64,000 nucleotides of DNA from Chloroflexota bacterium (GCA_013388745.1 JACAER010000006.1:329507-393506), one strand, 5' to 3'. Positions 44,901 to 52,496 are shown, numbered from the stretch's first letter. A program made the numbers and translations. Notes: generated by a model not told the origin, from the letters alone.

Positions 44901-47416
44901 GCGCCAGCACCGGCGAAATTGGCCGCCAAATGCTGGCGGTCAATCACAAGCTGCAAAAAGGCTCGCGTTCGGTCATCGGTCAGGTGACAGCGACGGGCAG
45001 ATACACGTTGGTCTCCGATACCGCCGACGCGCAGACCGTTCACAAACCGAATCCGTATCTGCCGCTGACACGCTCCGAACTGGCGCTGCCGATGATCGTC
45101 AAGGAAAAAGTCGTGGGCGCGCTCGATGTGCAGTCTAACCAGCCCAATGCTTTCGGCGAAGAAGACATCGGCGCGCTGACGACCCTGGCGGCGCAGATTT
45201 CGGTCGCGATCGACAACGCTGGGCTATACGACCAGGCACAGCGCCGCGCGAACGAAATGTCGTTTATGTTCCAGGTAACAACTTCTGCCGCTGCCAGCAC
45301 TTCGCTCCGAAACGCGCTGGAAACGGTCGCGCAGCAGTTGCAGCGTGAATTAGCGGCGCTGAGCGTCTGCCTGTACGTGCCGCACCTCATGCAAGACCGC
45401 AGCGGCAGCCTGGTCACTGTGCTGCAACCGCTGGCGGCAGTCGGCATTGAAACGCCGCTGAGCGAAATGGCCGATGTGCTGGTCGGTGACCAGGCGAACT
45501 TGATCGGCGTCAAGGCGCAGGAACTCAAGCCCGATATTGTTTACAACATCGAGGAATACAACCAGAACGCGCCTAATCTGTATGTGCCCGCCGCGGCTAA
45601 CGCCCGTTCGGCCATCATTATGCCGCTGGTTTCGGGCGGCAAGCTGGTCGGCTTGATCGCGGTGGAAGACCAGCGTGCCAACGCCTACAACTTTGACACA
45701 TTGCAACTGCTGCGCACGCTCTCCAGTTCGCTTTCTGCCATCGTCCAGAACGCGCAGCTACTCGAAGAGATCCGCCGTGCCAACGAACAACTGCGCGAAG
45801 CCGATCGCCTCAAGAGCGACTTTTTGGCGAACATGAGCCATGAGCTGCGCACGCCGCTGAACTCGATCATTGGTTTCAGCCGTGTGATGATTAAAGGCAT
45901 CGACGGCCCGCTGACCGAGATGCAGGAGCAAGACCTGAACACGATCTATACGGCGGGGCAACACTTGCTCGGTCTGATTAACGATATTCTCGATCAGGCC
46001 AAGATCGCCGCTAATAAGCTCGATCTCAAGCTCGATTACTTCGACATGAAGACGCTGATCGACGGCGTAAAGTCGATGGGTTTGGGCTACGCCAAACAGT
46101 ACGACAAACCGCATCTCAGTATCATCGCCGATGTGGCGCCAGGTTTGCCGCGCTGCTATGGCGATGAATTCCGCACACGCCAGGTGCTCAACAACCTGCT
46201 CAGCAACGCCATCAAGTTCACGCCGCAGGGAGCCGTTACGATCAGCGCCTATCAGGTCAAGGATGCCCAGGGACGGATCATGGTGCAGGTCGATGTGCAG
46301 GACAGCGGTATTGGTATCGCCGAAAAAGACATCCCGCTGCTGTTCGAGGCCTTCAGGCAGGTCGATTCGTCGCTGACGCGCGTGGCGGGCGGCACGGGGT
46401 TGGGGCTGCCTATCTCTAAATCACTGGTCGAAATGCAGGGCGGGACAATCACCGTGCGTTCGCAGCTTAATGTCGGTTCAGTCTTCAGCATCACTATTCC
46501 CACCGAACCGGCGCCAGTAGAAAAAGAGAAAAAAGGCACCGACGAACTGAAACCCGTCAGCGCCGATACACCGCATATGGGCACGCCTATCCCCACAAGC
46601 GTCACGTCCAATGGCGGTGAAGTCGCGCCCAAGCGCCGCACCAATACCATGCCCAAGATCGTCCATTCCCGGCGCCAGGTCTTATTGATCGAAGACAATC
46701 CCGAAATGGTCGATCAATATCGGCGTATCTTGCAGCGCGAAGGCTTCGAAGTCTTCAACGGCGATAATCCCTTTATGGCGGAGGCGATGGCGGGCGGGCT
46801 GCGGCCTACCCTGATGCTGATGGACGGCAGTTTTGCCTCTGGCGAGGGCTGGGACGTGCTCAAGCGGCTTAAGGAACGCGACGACACCTTCGACATCCCC
46901 GTCATTATTGCCGCGCTGGCCGATGAAGCCGAAAAAGCCCACCAGTACGGCGCCCATCGTTTCTTGCGCCGGCCTTTCCTGCCGGAACAACTGCTGGAAG
47001 CCGTGCTGTCTGCCGAACAGGAAGCCAGCACCGAGCGCATTCTGATTATCGACGACCAGCCGGATACTGTGCGCTTGCTGACGCATTTGCTCGACACATA
47101 CGGCAGTTATCGCGTATTTTCGGCGCAGAATGCCCAGGAAGGGATAGGGCTGGTCGCGCGCCGCCGTCCCGATCTGATTATTCTTGATCTGCGTATGCCG
47201 GAAAAAGACGGCTTTGCTGTGCTGCAAGAACTACGCAGCAACCCGGAAACCGCCAGCATCCCGATCCTTGTCGTCACCTCCGAAGCGCTGAGTGCCATCG
47301 AACAGGAGCAGCTTGCGGACGTACAGGTCATGTCCAAATCCGACATCACCAAAGAGGAATTTGAACGTTTCCTGAAAGGTGTGCGCCGCCATCTTTCCGG
47401 CGAAAACGGCGCATAA
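38993..47416 (+). CDS. Giant hybrid sensor histidine kinase (Cache-HAMP-multi-GAF-PAS-HisKA-HATPase-REC-REC)
   Basis: 2,807 residues. TM1 about 23-40, Cache-like outer domain to about 338, TM2 about 340-361, HAMP to about 425. Then a GAF (435-600), a W-containing linker with C-half GAF (620-705), four further GAFs (707-1440), a PAS (1443-1565, LQTMPAGVLVLDPKTYKPVM), and four more GAFs (1577-2260). HisKA holds NMSHELRTPLNSI with His2283; HATPase 2373-2503 has LLSNAIKF, DSGIGIAEKD and GGTGLGLPIS. Receiver 1 (acceptor Asp2611) is altered at the Thr (IIAALAD) and Lys (FLRRPF) positions; receiver 2 (Asp2732, VVTS, MSKSD) is intact. The kinase should autophosphorylate and pass phosphate internally or to the island's lone receivers. 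Starts 18 nt after the previous gene. Confidence 0.92.
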   Translation: MAVQTTNPNLFQAKVLAYVRPRIIVFFAILGLLLLLGVELNGIETLRQANSVRLLQLSQQIRDTLNAPIQDVQALANSSAVREFAARNTLMNNLSSEESAALQGPMLLAFADLLANNSSDGYLAVRYLTSNGFVFGEVNAYQDAFIATQGADVLSKWSRDLGFERALNATPGQVVAGPPSLLSDDNLQPLTPEQSIVQFYAPVFDELRGNERLGIVQLEVRLDRVFSAIQTATIPRGARLLLIENRNRALVDTEYGSSSYALPANGAPPEADSPANNPEIAGRISSSLADFLRANPANVSLSLEGGNLVSIRRIDVSALNMTWRIVLSDDFVSIMPGTHIGALLVFFVTLVTGFITVRFIDGLLDQALLPLQNANKVAQQMILVTGARQRTGGAIVSGSDDDEIGQLLEAFQRMSSYVREVSNSTRAQMARRMRNLEIAARISRETAKAQDLPALMNSSLSLMCDYLDFYHAQVFLVDDAGVNVILAYSHGEVGQKLMAVKHHFAVGQQSIVGNVAASGKSIFVNDTQSGERGPHAFNPLLPRTRAEMGVPLLVGHRVIGVLDIQSTQVGVFNPEDLPSYELIADQLAIAIHRADLQRNRAQSQAQVDALTRRLTREAWQEAEKKIMLGDYFRYDLMEVRDTPLLKDNNDTTTDVRMNAEIAIRGQTIGKLEVAVPEGQTFTEGDKVVLNAVAERVALAIENARLFQETQSTLLQTSTLYQMGRRLNEANTLEAILDAVIETIVPDAVGGQIWMFDSADSYKADSGQWLEIITDYPTHPRELGDENLTGLRLRADDHLLLREIQNQRVTVVADTLTDQRLDEALRGIFHRMEARSVILMPLTKRGEWSGMLTFGFLQPRRFLEQDIRTFASIADQAGTAIDNRILNQETEEALERNEDLYAASRIINTAQNLPELVYAAVRTSGDPNYDFALVVLEGEPDSSGWPTRARILAEARVGKVQSVNLPHTIFIAENSPLRDREPMIVIDYDPESLDVPPAVQFLRDRGQRFMTVFPLFSGNQPIALFYVMSREERELTQNEYEVYRALTGQMSTVLWNRRLLNQTAEALDQTQRLYEATRAITRAQEFEQVYSAAADNLGNPLVSGDVGGGTAVISTHVSHIVILLAEPQPSPDAPYLRRVYVWGRSPGEQAMITVNTRIEHEQAPLGRMTTMSKGAAYYADLSRDPSARRWLRAALDNYEPSSALIVPLQSRQKWLGALICVSDQAHSFDEQYKRFAQAVGDQVAIAVENKLLFEEAQMEARRAQVEAQRALALAEVGQLATRIGSEFERNISDVVARVSEQAGYDRWLLMLEGEDGLLHRLTWRVPGSKKGTPTGFPETLDIHSSEHSLVDAVRLERSVVVNDPLRYAAFQHYDRQGIQAHIGKHIAQPIIASGAPIGALLIGRAIYSPDMDERDEQFVNTLAAQITIAVENRNLFRAVEGERQQLRAILQTMPAGVLVLDPKTYKPVMFNDRVEALLGRPINVHESFTALEYDLFRTGTELHYPNEELPIYQAMAQDSQINADDVAVIRDDSKTDLLMNAAPIRDAQGELLGIVAAFQDISALRGLENTLQENLRETVSLYETTRALSEAGGLEDVLNVVLEQMSLQASDDAYIVLMEDDLDTLTMARYMVQPIEQLYLLESALDARETVCIDNVQTDARLSDEARVMLRSMGLNALATTPLRTSLRAEVPLGWLIIAYHDARTISDDVQRSLESLRDQASTAVDNRYLIEQTRNTLDETTVLYRATRALAVKEVTTAQDILDIVIENLLADHIDQVFVAMLEGADNWDASNARVEIMASWQASSSGVDLTGISLSAGEFPAWSLLGSSSICTIDDTENHPDLTPMERASIESLSTRSVAILPLRVPKRAIGAIWISANQTHKHTDRELRIFQTFAEQASIALEAARLLQQTDRRARQLLTSARVSEEASRILDLNELLPRLVALIQEQFGYDHVQIFLMDADDNYALLRASTGEIGRQMLAVNHKLQKGSRSVIGQVTATGRYTLVSDTADAQTVHKPNPYLPLTRSELALPMIVKEKVVGALDVQSNQPNAFGEEDIGALTTLAAQISVAIDNAGLYDQAQRRANEMSFMFQVTTSAAASTSLRNALETVAQQLQRELAALSVCLYVPHLMQDRSGSLVTVLQPLAAVGIETPLSEMADVLVGDQANLIGVKAQELKPDIVYNIEEYNQNAPNLYVPAAANARSAIIMPLVSGGKLVGLIAVEDQRANAYNFDTLQLLRTLSSSLSAIVQNAQLLEEIRRANEQLREADRLKSDFLANMSHELRTPLNSIIGFSRVMIKGIDGPLTEMQEQDLNTIYTAGQHLLGLINDILDQAKIAANKLDLKLDYFDMKTLIDGVKSMGLGYAKQYDKPHLSIIADVAPGLPRCYGDEFRTRQVLNNLLSNAIKFTPQGAVTISAYQVKDAQGRIMVQVDVQDSGIGIAEKDIPLLFEAFRQVDSSLTRVAGGTGLGLPISKSLVEMQGGTITVRSQLNVGSVFSITIPTEPAPVEKEKKGTDELKPVSADTPHMGTPIPTSVTSNGGEVAPKRRTNTMPKIVHSRRQVLLIEDNPEMVDQYRRILQREGFEVFNGDNPFMAEAMAGGLRPTLMLMDGSFASGEGWDVLKRLKERDDTFDIPVIIAALADEAEKAHQYGAHRFLRRPFLPEQLLEAVLSAEQEASTERILIIDDQPDTVRLLTHLLDTYGSYRVFSAQNAQEGIGLVARRRPDLIILDLRMPEKDGFAVLQELRSNPETASIPILVVTSEALSAIEQEQLADVQVMSKSDITKEEFERFLKGVRRHLSGENGA

Positions 47417-47531
47417 GGAAAGCTGGCGCGGCGCTCAAGTGGGCGAAGGCACGCCTTTACTCACCATAGTCACCGTTGGCAGCGGCACGTTACAATGAAG
47501 GCTGTCTTTATCATCCCTGCTTTTGGATTGG

Positions 47532-49199
47532 ATGCGCATGCCCAAACATCTTGAACTTGAATGCATTCACTGCCACACCCGGATTCCGTTGAACAGCTCG
47601 CTGACGGGCTGCCCAAACTGCGGGGAGAATATTCTGGAGGCGCGTTACGATTTCGGCCAGCTTAAGCCGAAAGAGTGGGTGCAGGAACTCAAGCGCCGCC
47701 GCACCAATCTGTGGCGTTATCACGAAGTGCTGCCGATTCATGACCCCGAAAAAGTCGTGACCCTGGGTGAAGGCGGCACCCCGCTGGTGAAATCGCAGGC
47801 GCTGGCGGCGACACTCGGTTTGAAGCACCTGTATATCAAAGACGAGCGTCAGGGGCCAACCGGCAGCTTCAAAGACCGACAGGCCACCGTCGCTATCTCT
47901 GCGCTGCGCGAACTGGGCGTCAAGGAACTGGTGGTGGCCAGTACTGGCAACGTCGCCATTTCCTACGCCGCCTACTGCGCGCGCGTGGGTATCAAGTTGT
48001 GGGCGTTTTTCCCCAGCCTGACACCCGGCGAAAAAATGCGGGAATGCGCGTTGTATGGCGCAGAGGTCATCAAAACGACGGGCACCTATGACCAGACGAA
48101 AGAATTAGCCGCGCGCTTCGCCAAAACCAAAGGCGTCTTTTTAGATCGCGGCATCAAAAGCGTGGCCGCTATCGAAGCTATGAAAACGATGGCTTACGAG
48201 ATTGCCGAACAACTCAGCGCCGAAATAGGCGACGGCCAGCAGTGGCGCGCGCCCGACTGGTTCATTCAGGGTGTCAGCGGCGGCATGGGGCCGATTGGCG
48301 TGGGCAAGGGTTTCCGCGAAATGCTCGATTTCGGCCTGATCGACAGTATGCCGAAGATGGGCATTGTGCAGGCGGCGGGCTGTGCGCCGATGGTCGAGGC
48401 TTTTGAACGCGGGCAGCGTGTTGCTACCCCTGTCGAAAACCCCATGACCATCATTACGACGCTGGCGACAGGCAATCCGGGACGCGCCTATGAGCTGCTC
48501 TACGACTATGTGCAGGAGTACGGCGGCCACTTTGTCTCGGCCAGTGACGACGAAGCCTACAACGCCATCCGTATTGCCGCGCGTTATGATGGTATCTCTG
48601 TGGAACCCGCTACAGGCGTGAGTTTCGCCGGCCTGTTTAAGCTCGTCTATCGCGGCCTGATCAAACCCGATGATGTCGTTGTCCTGAACTGCTCTGGCCA
48701 CACACTGCCTGTCGAAAAAGAAATTCTCGGCGACCAGTGGCAGCGTCTCGTTGACCTCACCGATAAATTCCGCGCGCCGGTGCTGCCGGAAGAAGGGCTG
48801 CTGGCGGCGGTCGATCAGGTCGAACACCTCAAGCGCGTGCTGATTATCGAAGACACGCCCGAAGCGGCACGTCTCATTATGCGGCTGCTCAAAAGCCGCC
48901 ACAACTGCGACGTACAAATCGCGTCCAACGGGCTTGAAGGGCTGAAAATGATCCAGCAGTCCAAGCCCGATCTCGTGGTGACCGACCTGATGATGCCCGA
49001 AGTCGATGGCTTTACGGTCATCGACCACGTAAAATCCAACCCACAGACGCGCCATATTCCCATCGTCGTCGTCACGGCAAAGGAATTGACTGTGCGTGAG
49101 CGCGAACGTCTGGAAGGCATGGTCGATATGCTGCTGCAAAAAGGCTCGGCGCTCGATGATGCCTTTGTCGAAAATCTGGTGCAAAAACTGGATACATAA
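47532..49199 (+). CDS. thrC: Threonine synthase fused to a C-terminal response-regulator receiver domain
   Basis: 555 residues from ATG 47532 (ATG 47538 and TTG 47523 are alternatives; no strong ribosome site). Residues 1-45 form a Cys4 ribbon (CIHCHTRIP, GCPNCGENI) as in the zinc-type threonine synthases. The PLP-binding Lys114 is in GPTGSFKDRQ; further family blocks are VTLGEGGTPLVKS, ASTGNVAISYAAYCAR, GVSGGMGPIGVGKGF, TLATGNPGRAYELL, EPATGVSFAG and VVLNCSGHTLPVEKEI. The enzyme turns phosphohomoserine into threonine. From about 433 a full receiver follows: VLIIEDTPEAA, Asp485 in VVTDLMMPEVDG, VVVTAKE and LLQKGSA, so the phosphorylation site looks functional. Flanked by two histidine-kinase genes. 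I know no standard family with this fusion; control of threonine synthesis by phosphorylation is inferred. Confidence 0.9.
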   Translation: MRMPKHLELECIHCHTRIPLNSSLTGCPNCGENILEARYDFGQLKPKEWVQELKRRRTNLWRYHEVLPIHDPEKVVTLGEGGTPLVKSQALAATLGLKHLYIKDERQGPTGSFKDRQATVAISALRELGVKELVVASTGNVAISYAAYCARVGIKLWAFFPSLTPGEKMRECALYGAEVIKTTGTYDQTKELAARFAKTKGVFLDRGIKSVAAIEAMKTMAYEIAEQLSAEIGDGQQWRAPDWFIQGVSGGMGPIGVGKGFREMLDFGLIDSMPKMGIVQAAGCAPMVEAFERGQRVATPVENPMTIITTLATGNPGRAYELLYDYVQEYGGHFVSASDDEAYNAIRIAARYDGISVEPATGVSFAGLFKLVYRGLIKPDDVVVLNCSGHTLPVEKEILGDQWQRLVDLTDKFRAPVLPEEGLLAAVDQVEHLKRVLIIEDTPEAARLIMRLLKSRHNCDVQIASNGLEGLKMIQQSKPDLVVTDLMMPEVDGFTVIDHVKSNPQTRHIPIVVVTAKELTVRERERLEGMVDMLLQKGSALDDAFVENLVQKLDT

Positions 49200-49261
49200 G
49201 CCGAAAATGGGCCGCGAGTTCGGGATTTACAACATTTTCGGATTAGCTCAATACTGATGCA

Positions 49262-50590
49262 ATGCAAAGCGTTATACACTATAACGAAAAGCTGGGGAAG
49301 ATTCGGTTGAACAATCAACGCAAAATTCTCTATATCGAAGATGACCCGTCCAGCCGCGCGCTGGTGGAACGCACACTGCAATTCGCGGGCTATCATGTGC
49401 TGGTGGCCGAACGCGGCCTGGAAGGCATTGATCTGGCGCGCCGCGAGCAGCCCGACCTGATTCTGACCGACATCAATCTGCCCGATTTGAGCGGGCGCGA
49501 GATTACCACGCGTTTGCGCGCCGACGCGCGCTTTAAAAACACGCCCATTGTTGCGCTCACCGCACAGGGTTACGGCGAATTTCGCGAGATGGCGCTGGCG
49601 GTGGGCATCAGCGGCTATATGACTAAACCGGTCGATGTCGAAGTTCTACCGCGCGAAATCGAAGCCTATCTCAGCGGCAAACAGGAGCATCTCGACAAAG
49701 AGCGTACTGCCGAAATACAAGTCGTCGTGATGCAGGACATGGTGCGTCAGCTCGAAGACAATATGCGTAAGCTGGAGGAAAACAACCGCGAACTCCAGCG
49801 CATGGATAAGGTGAAAGAGGCGTTCATTCAAAAGACGGCCCACGAACTGCGCACGCCGCTGGCTGTCGTTTTTGGCTACAGCCGTATGCTGGAGGAGATC
49901 ACCAACCGCGAAAGCTTCCAGGACGAAAACCTGAAGATGATGATGAAAATGCTGATCGACGCCATCCAGCGGCTGCACGGCACGATTAACGAAGTCATCA
50001 CCGCCAGCCGTATTATGACGCGCCAGATCGACCTCTCGATTGGCACGGCCAATCTGCAAAACATTGTTCACCGCGCCAGCAATTTTTACGAGGGGGCGCT
50101 GGCTGAACGCCACCTGACGCTTCACACACCCAACACCGGTTGGCCGGCCTCGATGCGCGCCGACGCCGAACTGCTGTACACGGCCATACAGCATTTGTTA
50201 AGCAATGCCATCAAATACACGCCCGACACCGGCCACATCTATATCAATGTCAGCACCGACACCGGCAGCGGCAAAGTGCGCTTGAGCGTGCGCGATACCG
50301 GAATCGGCCTCAGCAAAGCCGATTTGGAAACGGTCTTCGAAAAATTCCACAGCGGCGGGGCGCACGAAACACACTCCAGCAGCAAAACGGCTTACAAAGG
50401 CGGGGGGCTGGGGCTGGGCTTAACGATTGTGCGCGGGATTGTCGAAGCGCATGGCGGGCGTATCTGGGTCGATAGTCCCGGTTATGACGAACAGCAGTGT
50501 CCCGGCAGCGAATTTTTCATCGAACTGCCGTTGGTGTCTGTGCCTATCACCCGCAAACGGGTTTATGTTCCTCCGGGCAATAATGCATGA
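49262..50590 (+). CDS. Receiver-first histidine kinase (REC-HisKA-HATPase)
   Basis: 442 residues from ATG 49262; a TTG at 49307 with GGGGAAG before it is a credible alternative that trims 15 residues. Receiver about 20-140: ILYIEDDPSS, Asp in ILTDINLPDLSG, VALTAQG, YMTKPVD, complete. A long coiled coil (about 150-185) leads to the H-box KTAHELRTPLAVV with His194. HATPase about 290-425: LLSNAIKYTP, VRDTGIGLSKADLE, GGGLGLGLTIVRGIVEAHGG. No sensor or membrane segment; the receiver acts as input, so it probably relays phosphate from another kinase such as the giant hybrid. Its stop overlaps the transporter start as ATGA. Confidence 0.93.
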   Translation: MQSVIHYNEKLGKIRLNNQRKILYIEDDPSSRALVERTLQFAGYHVLVAERGLEGIDLARREQPDLILTDINLPDLSGREITTRLRADARFKNTPIVALTAQGYGEFREMALAVGISGYMTKPVDVEVLPREIEAYLSGKQEHLDKERTAEIQVVVMQDMVRQLEDNMRKLEENNRELQRMDKVKEAFIQKTAHELRTPLAVVFGYSRMLEEITNRESFQDENLKMMMKMLIDAIQRLHGTINEVITASRIMTRQIDLSIGTANLQNIVHRASNFYEGALAERHLTLHTPNTGWPASMRADAELLYTAIQHLLSNAIKYTPDTGHIYINVSTDTGSGKVRLSVRDTGIGLSKADLETVFEKFHSGGAHETHSSSKTAYKGGGLGLGLTIVRGIVEAHGGRIWVDSPGYDEQQCPGSEFFIELPLVSVPITRKRVYVPPGNNA

Positions 50591-51849
50591 ACAGCGAAAC
50601 ACGCTTCCACCCCAAGGAACTCCTGCCGATTCTCGCAACACCGATCTTTCTGGGCATGGCGCCGGTGTTCGGCAAATTGGCCTATGGCGCGGGAGCGGAT
50701 GCTTTTGGGGTAGCGGCGCTGCGCACTCTGGTCGCTGTGGTACTCATGTGGTTGTTCTACATTATTTTCTTCCGCCAGTACATTTACATTTACCCCGCAG
50801 GCTTGTTGGGCTGCATGGTGATCGGCGTCATTAACGGCATCGGCTCGCTCTTTTACTACGGTGGCCTCAGCTATCTCGATGCCTCGCTCGTCCAACTGCT
50901 CAATGGCATGTATTTGCCGATCGCAGTGCTGCTTTCGCACCTGGGCGGGCAGCGTATTGACCGCCGCACCGCGCTGCGCGTGCTGCTGGCATGGTGCGCG
51001 CTGCTGGTGATTACGGGCTTCGGCGGCAAACAGATCAACTGGTTTGGCGTTGGGCTGATGCTGGGCAGTGCGCTGATGTTCGCCGGGACATTTATTTTCA
51101 GCCAGTATGTTCTGTATGAAATGCCCGCGCCTACCGGCGCATTGTACATCCTGACAACGATGGGCGTGGTGGTCACCGTTGTCTGGTTAGCCGTTGGCGC
51201 ACAGATGACACTCAATACGCTGGAAAACGCCGTGCTGCCGATAATTGCCCTGGGCATCACCACGGCGCTTTCGCGCTTAGCGATGTTCGCCGGCGTGAAA
51301 TTGCGCGGGAGTGTCGAAACGGCGGTGACGGCTATCGCGGAAATCGGGGTTGCGCTGCTGTTGGCCGGGCTAATTCTGGGCGAACAACTGTCGCCTGTCC
51401 AGTGGGGCGGCGTTGGCCTGCTGTTTATCACGCTGCTGCTGATCCGGCGCAAAGACTTGCTGCCGCACGGCTATAACCCCAACGCCCTGCTGGTGTCCAA
51501 TATGGCAAGCGTCCAGTTTCAGCGCATCGCTTTTCATCGCGCGTTCGGCACGCAGGAACAGGACAATGAACAGGGCGTGATGGCGACGCTCACCGCCGAC
51601 GAACTGATGGCGATTCAGCGCATGATGGGCGCGAAAACTGGTCCCGTAGACCCCTTCCCCATCAGCCCCAAAGCTGGTTACAGCATCGACCTCAAATCCT
51701 TCCTGCCGCGCGTCGTTAAACCTGCCGACAAGCTCAAAACCCGCGAAATCCCGCGCCCCAGCGCTCTCGAAACTGCCAAGCAGGACAAGAGCGAACCTAA
51801 AAAACCACTCAAAAACCCCGACGACAAGTGGACATCCAAAGCGGGCTGA
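50587..51849 (+). CDS. DMT superfamily (EamA) transporter with long C-terminal cytoplasmic tail
   Basis: 420 residues. Two EamA repeats with about ten membrane helices to residue 285: LATPIFLGMAPVFGKLAYGA, LGCMVIGVINGIGSLFYYGG, SYLDASLVQLLNGMYLPIAV and, in the second half, TALSRLAMFAGVKLRGSVET and GLILGEQLSPVQWGGVGLLF. EamA proteins export or import small metabolites such as amino acids. Residues about 290-420 are an extra, highly charged Lys/Pro-rich tail (ALETAKQDKSEPKKPL near the end) not usual for the family. Translation is coupled to the histidine kinase by an ATGA overlap, which suggests the tail may be a contact site for it; this is inference. Next to threonine synthase, threonine or homoserine export is a reasonable guess. 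Confidence 0.85.
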   Translation: MNSETRFHPKELLPILATPIFLGMAPVFGKLAYGAGADAFGVAALRTLVAVVLMWLFYIIFFRQYIYIYPAGLLGCMVIGVINGIGSLFYYGGLSYLDASLVQLLNGMYLPIAVLLSHLGGQRIDRRTALRVLLAWCALLVITGFGGKQINWFGVGLMLGSALMFAGTFIFSQYVLYEMPAPTGALYILTTMGVVVTVVWLAVGAQMTLNTLENAVLPIIALGITTALSRLAMFAGVKLRGSVETAVTAIAEIGVALLLAGLILGEQLSPVQWGGVGLLFITLLLIRRKDLLPHGYNPNALLVSNMASVQFQRIAFHRAFGTQEQDNEQGVMATLTADELMAIQRMMGAKTGPVDPFPISPKAGYSIDLKSFLPRVVKPADKLKTREIPRPSALETAKQDKSEPKKPLKNPDDKWTSKAG

Positions 51850-51969
51850 ACGCTCAACTATGATATTTGGCACGACAAACCCGTGACGCCTCCTACTAGC
51901 GACAGCCGCCCGCTCCGATATACGCTGAACATAGAGTGACTCTCTGCGACTATTCAGGGAGGTGACGCG

Positions 51970-52155
51970 ATGAACCCGCGCGACAACAGTGTGTTTTTCG
52001 ATTTTGCGGTGATTAACACAGCGCTGATCTTAAGCATTGTCGTACAAACGGCGCTGTTGGGCATCACGGCACTCAGTGCAGTGCTGGTGGCGGTAGCGCT
52101 GCTGCTGGATGTGCTGTTTATCGTCATGGCTGCCAAACGCAGCAGCCAGCAATAG
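51970..52155 (+). CDS. Small two-helix membrane protein
   Basis: 61 residues, no family recognised. After a polar MNPRDNSVFFDFA start come two hydrophobic helices, VINTALILSIVVQTALLGIT and LSAVLVAVALLLDVLFIVMA, and a basic KRSSQQ end. GGGAGGTGA lies just before the ATG (51958-51966), an excellent ribosome site that makes the short gene credible. A second two-helix gene follows 12 nt later with its own strong site, so they form a pair. Confidence 0.7.
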   Translation: MNPRDNSVFFDFAVINTALILSIVVQTALLGITALSAVLVAVALLLDVLFIVMAAKRSSQQ

Positions 52156-52167
52156 GAGGAGAACCTC

Positions 52168-52362
52168 GTGAAACGATTTGCTATCGAGCTTTCGGTCATC
52201 AACCTGCTTGTCATGCTCATCATCGTGCTGCGCGTCTACAGCCTGAGCAATTTCTTCGATCTGCTGGTCGGTATTCTCTTCGGCCTGGCCATCGTGCTTA
52301 ACGCAATGTACATCTACAGCGCTACACGCCGCGAGAGCGCCAAGGATGATGCCCAGCACTGA
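52168..52362 (+). CDS. Small two-helix membrane protein (paired with upstream one)
   Basis: 64 residues from a GTG at 52168 preceded by AGGAGG at 52154-52159. Two hydrophobic helices: AIELSVINLLVMLIIVLRVY and FFDLLVGILFGLAIVLNAMY, then a charged ATRRESAKDDAQH tail. The VINT/VINLL start and overall layout resemble the upstream 61-residue protein, pointing to an ancient duplication or a heteromeric pair. Such proteins often act as small regulators or subunits of membrane complexes; function unknown. Confidence 0.7.
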   Translation: MKRFAIELSVINLLVMLIIVLRVYSLSNFFDLLVGILFGLAIVLNAMYIYSATRRESAKDDAQH

Positions 52363-52424
52363 ACATCGCATCTCAAAACGGCGGCTCGGCAGCGCGTTGA
52401 GCCTTTAATCCTCATTCCCCCCTC

Positions 52425-52433
52425 TGCTATACT
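52425..52433 (+). promoter_or_regulatory. Extended -10 promoter element TGCTATACT
   Basis: TG-N-TATACT, 64 bp upstream of the SGNH-type gene, identical to the element at 6927-6935. A TTGAGC at 52397-52402 is too far away (25-bp spacer) to be its -35. Confidence 0.45.
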
Positions 52434-52460
52434 TATATCATCAATCACTAAGGGAAAATC

Positions 52461-52484
52461 AGGGCGAGCCACTGGGTTCGCCCT
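52461..52484 (+). promoter_or_regulatory. Leader hairpin before the SGNH-type gene
   Basis: AGGGCGAGCC pairs with GGTTCGCCCT (one G-T pair), loop of four bases, followed by only three T's and then the start codon 13 bp on. It is inside the predicted 5' leader, so it may be a weak attenuator or an RNA-stabilising or translation-modulating hairpin. Confidence 0.4.
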
Positions 52485-52496
52485 TTCAAATGGCAT

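Noticed and set aside
26064..47416. GAF domains as bilin-binding phytochrome or cyanobacteriochrome units
   Set aside because: No conserved Cys in a C-H or D-x-C-F context was seen in any GAF unit, so light sensing is not supported.
47476..47496. TTGGCA...TACAAT as a promoter for the threonine synthase fusion
   Set aside because: The spacer is only 9 bp, too short for a sigma-70-type promoter.
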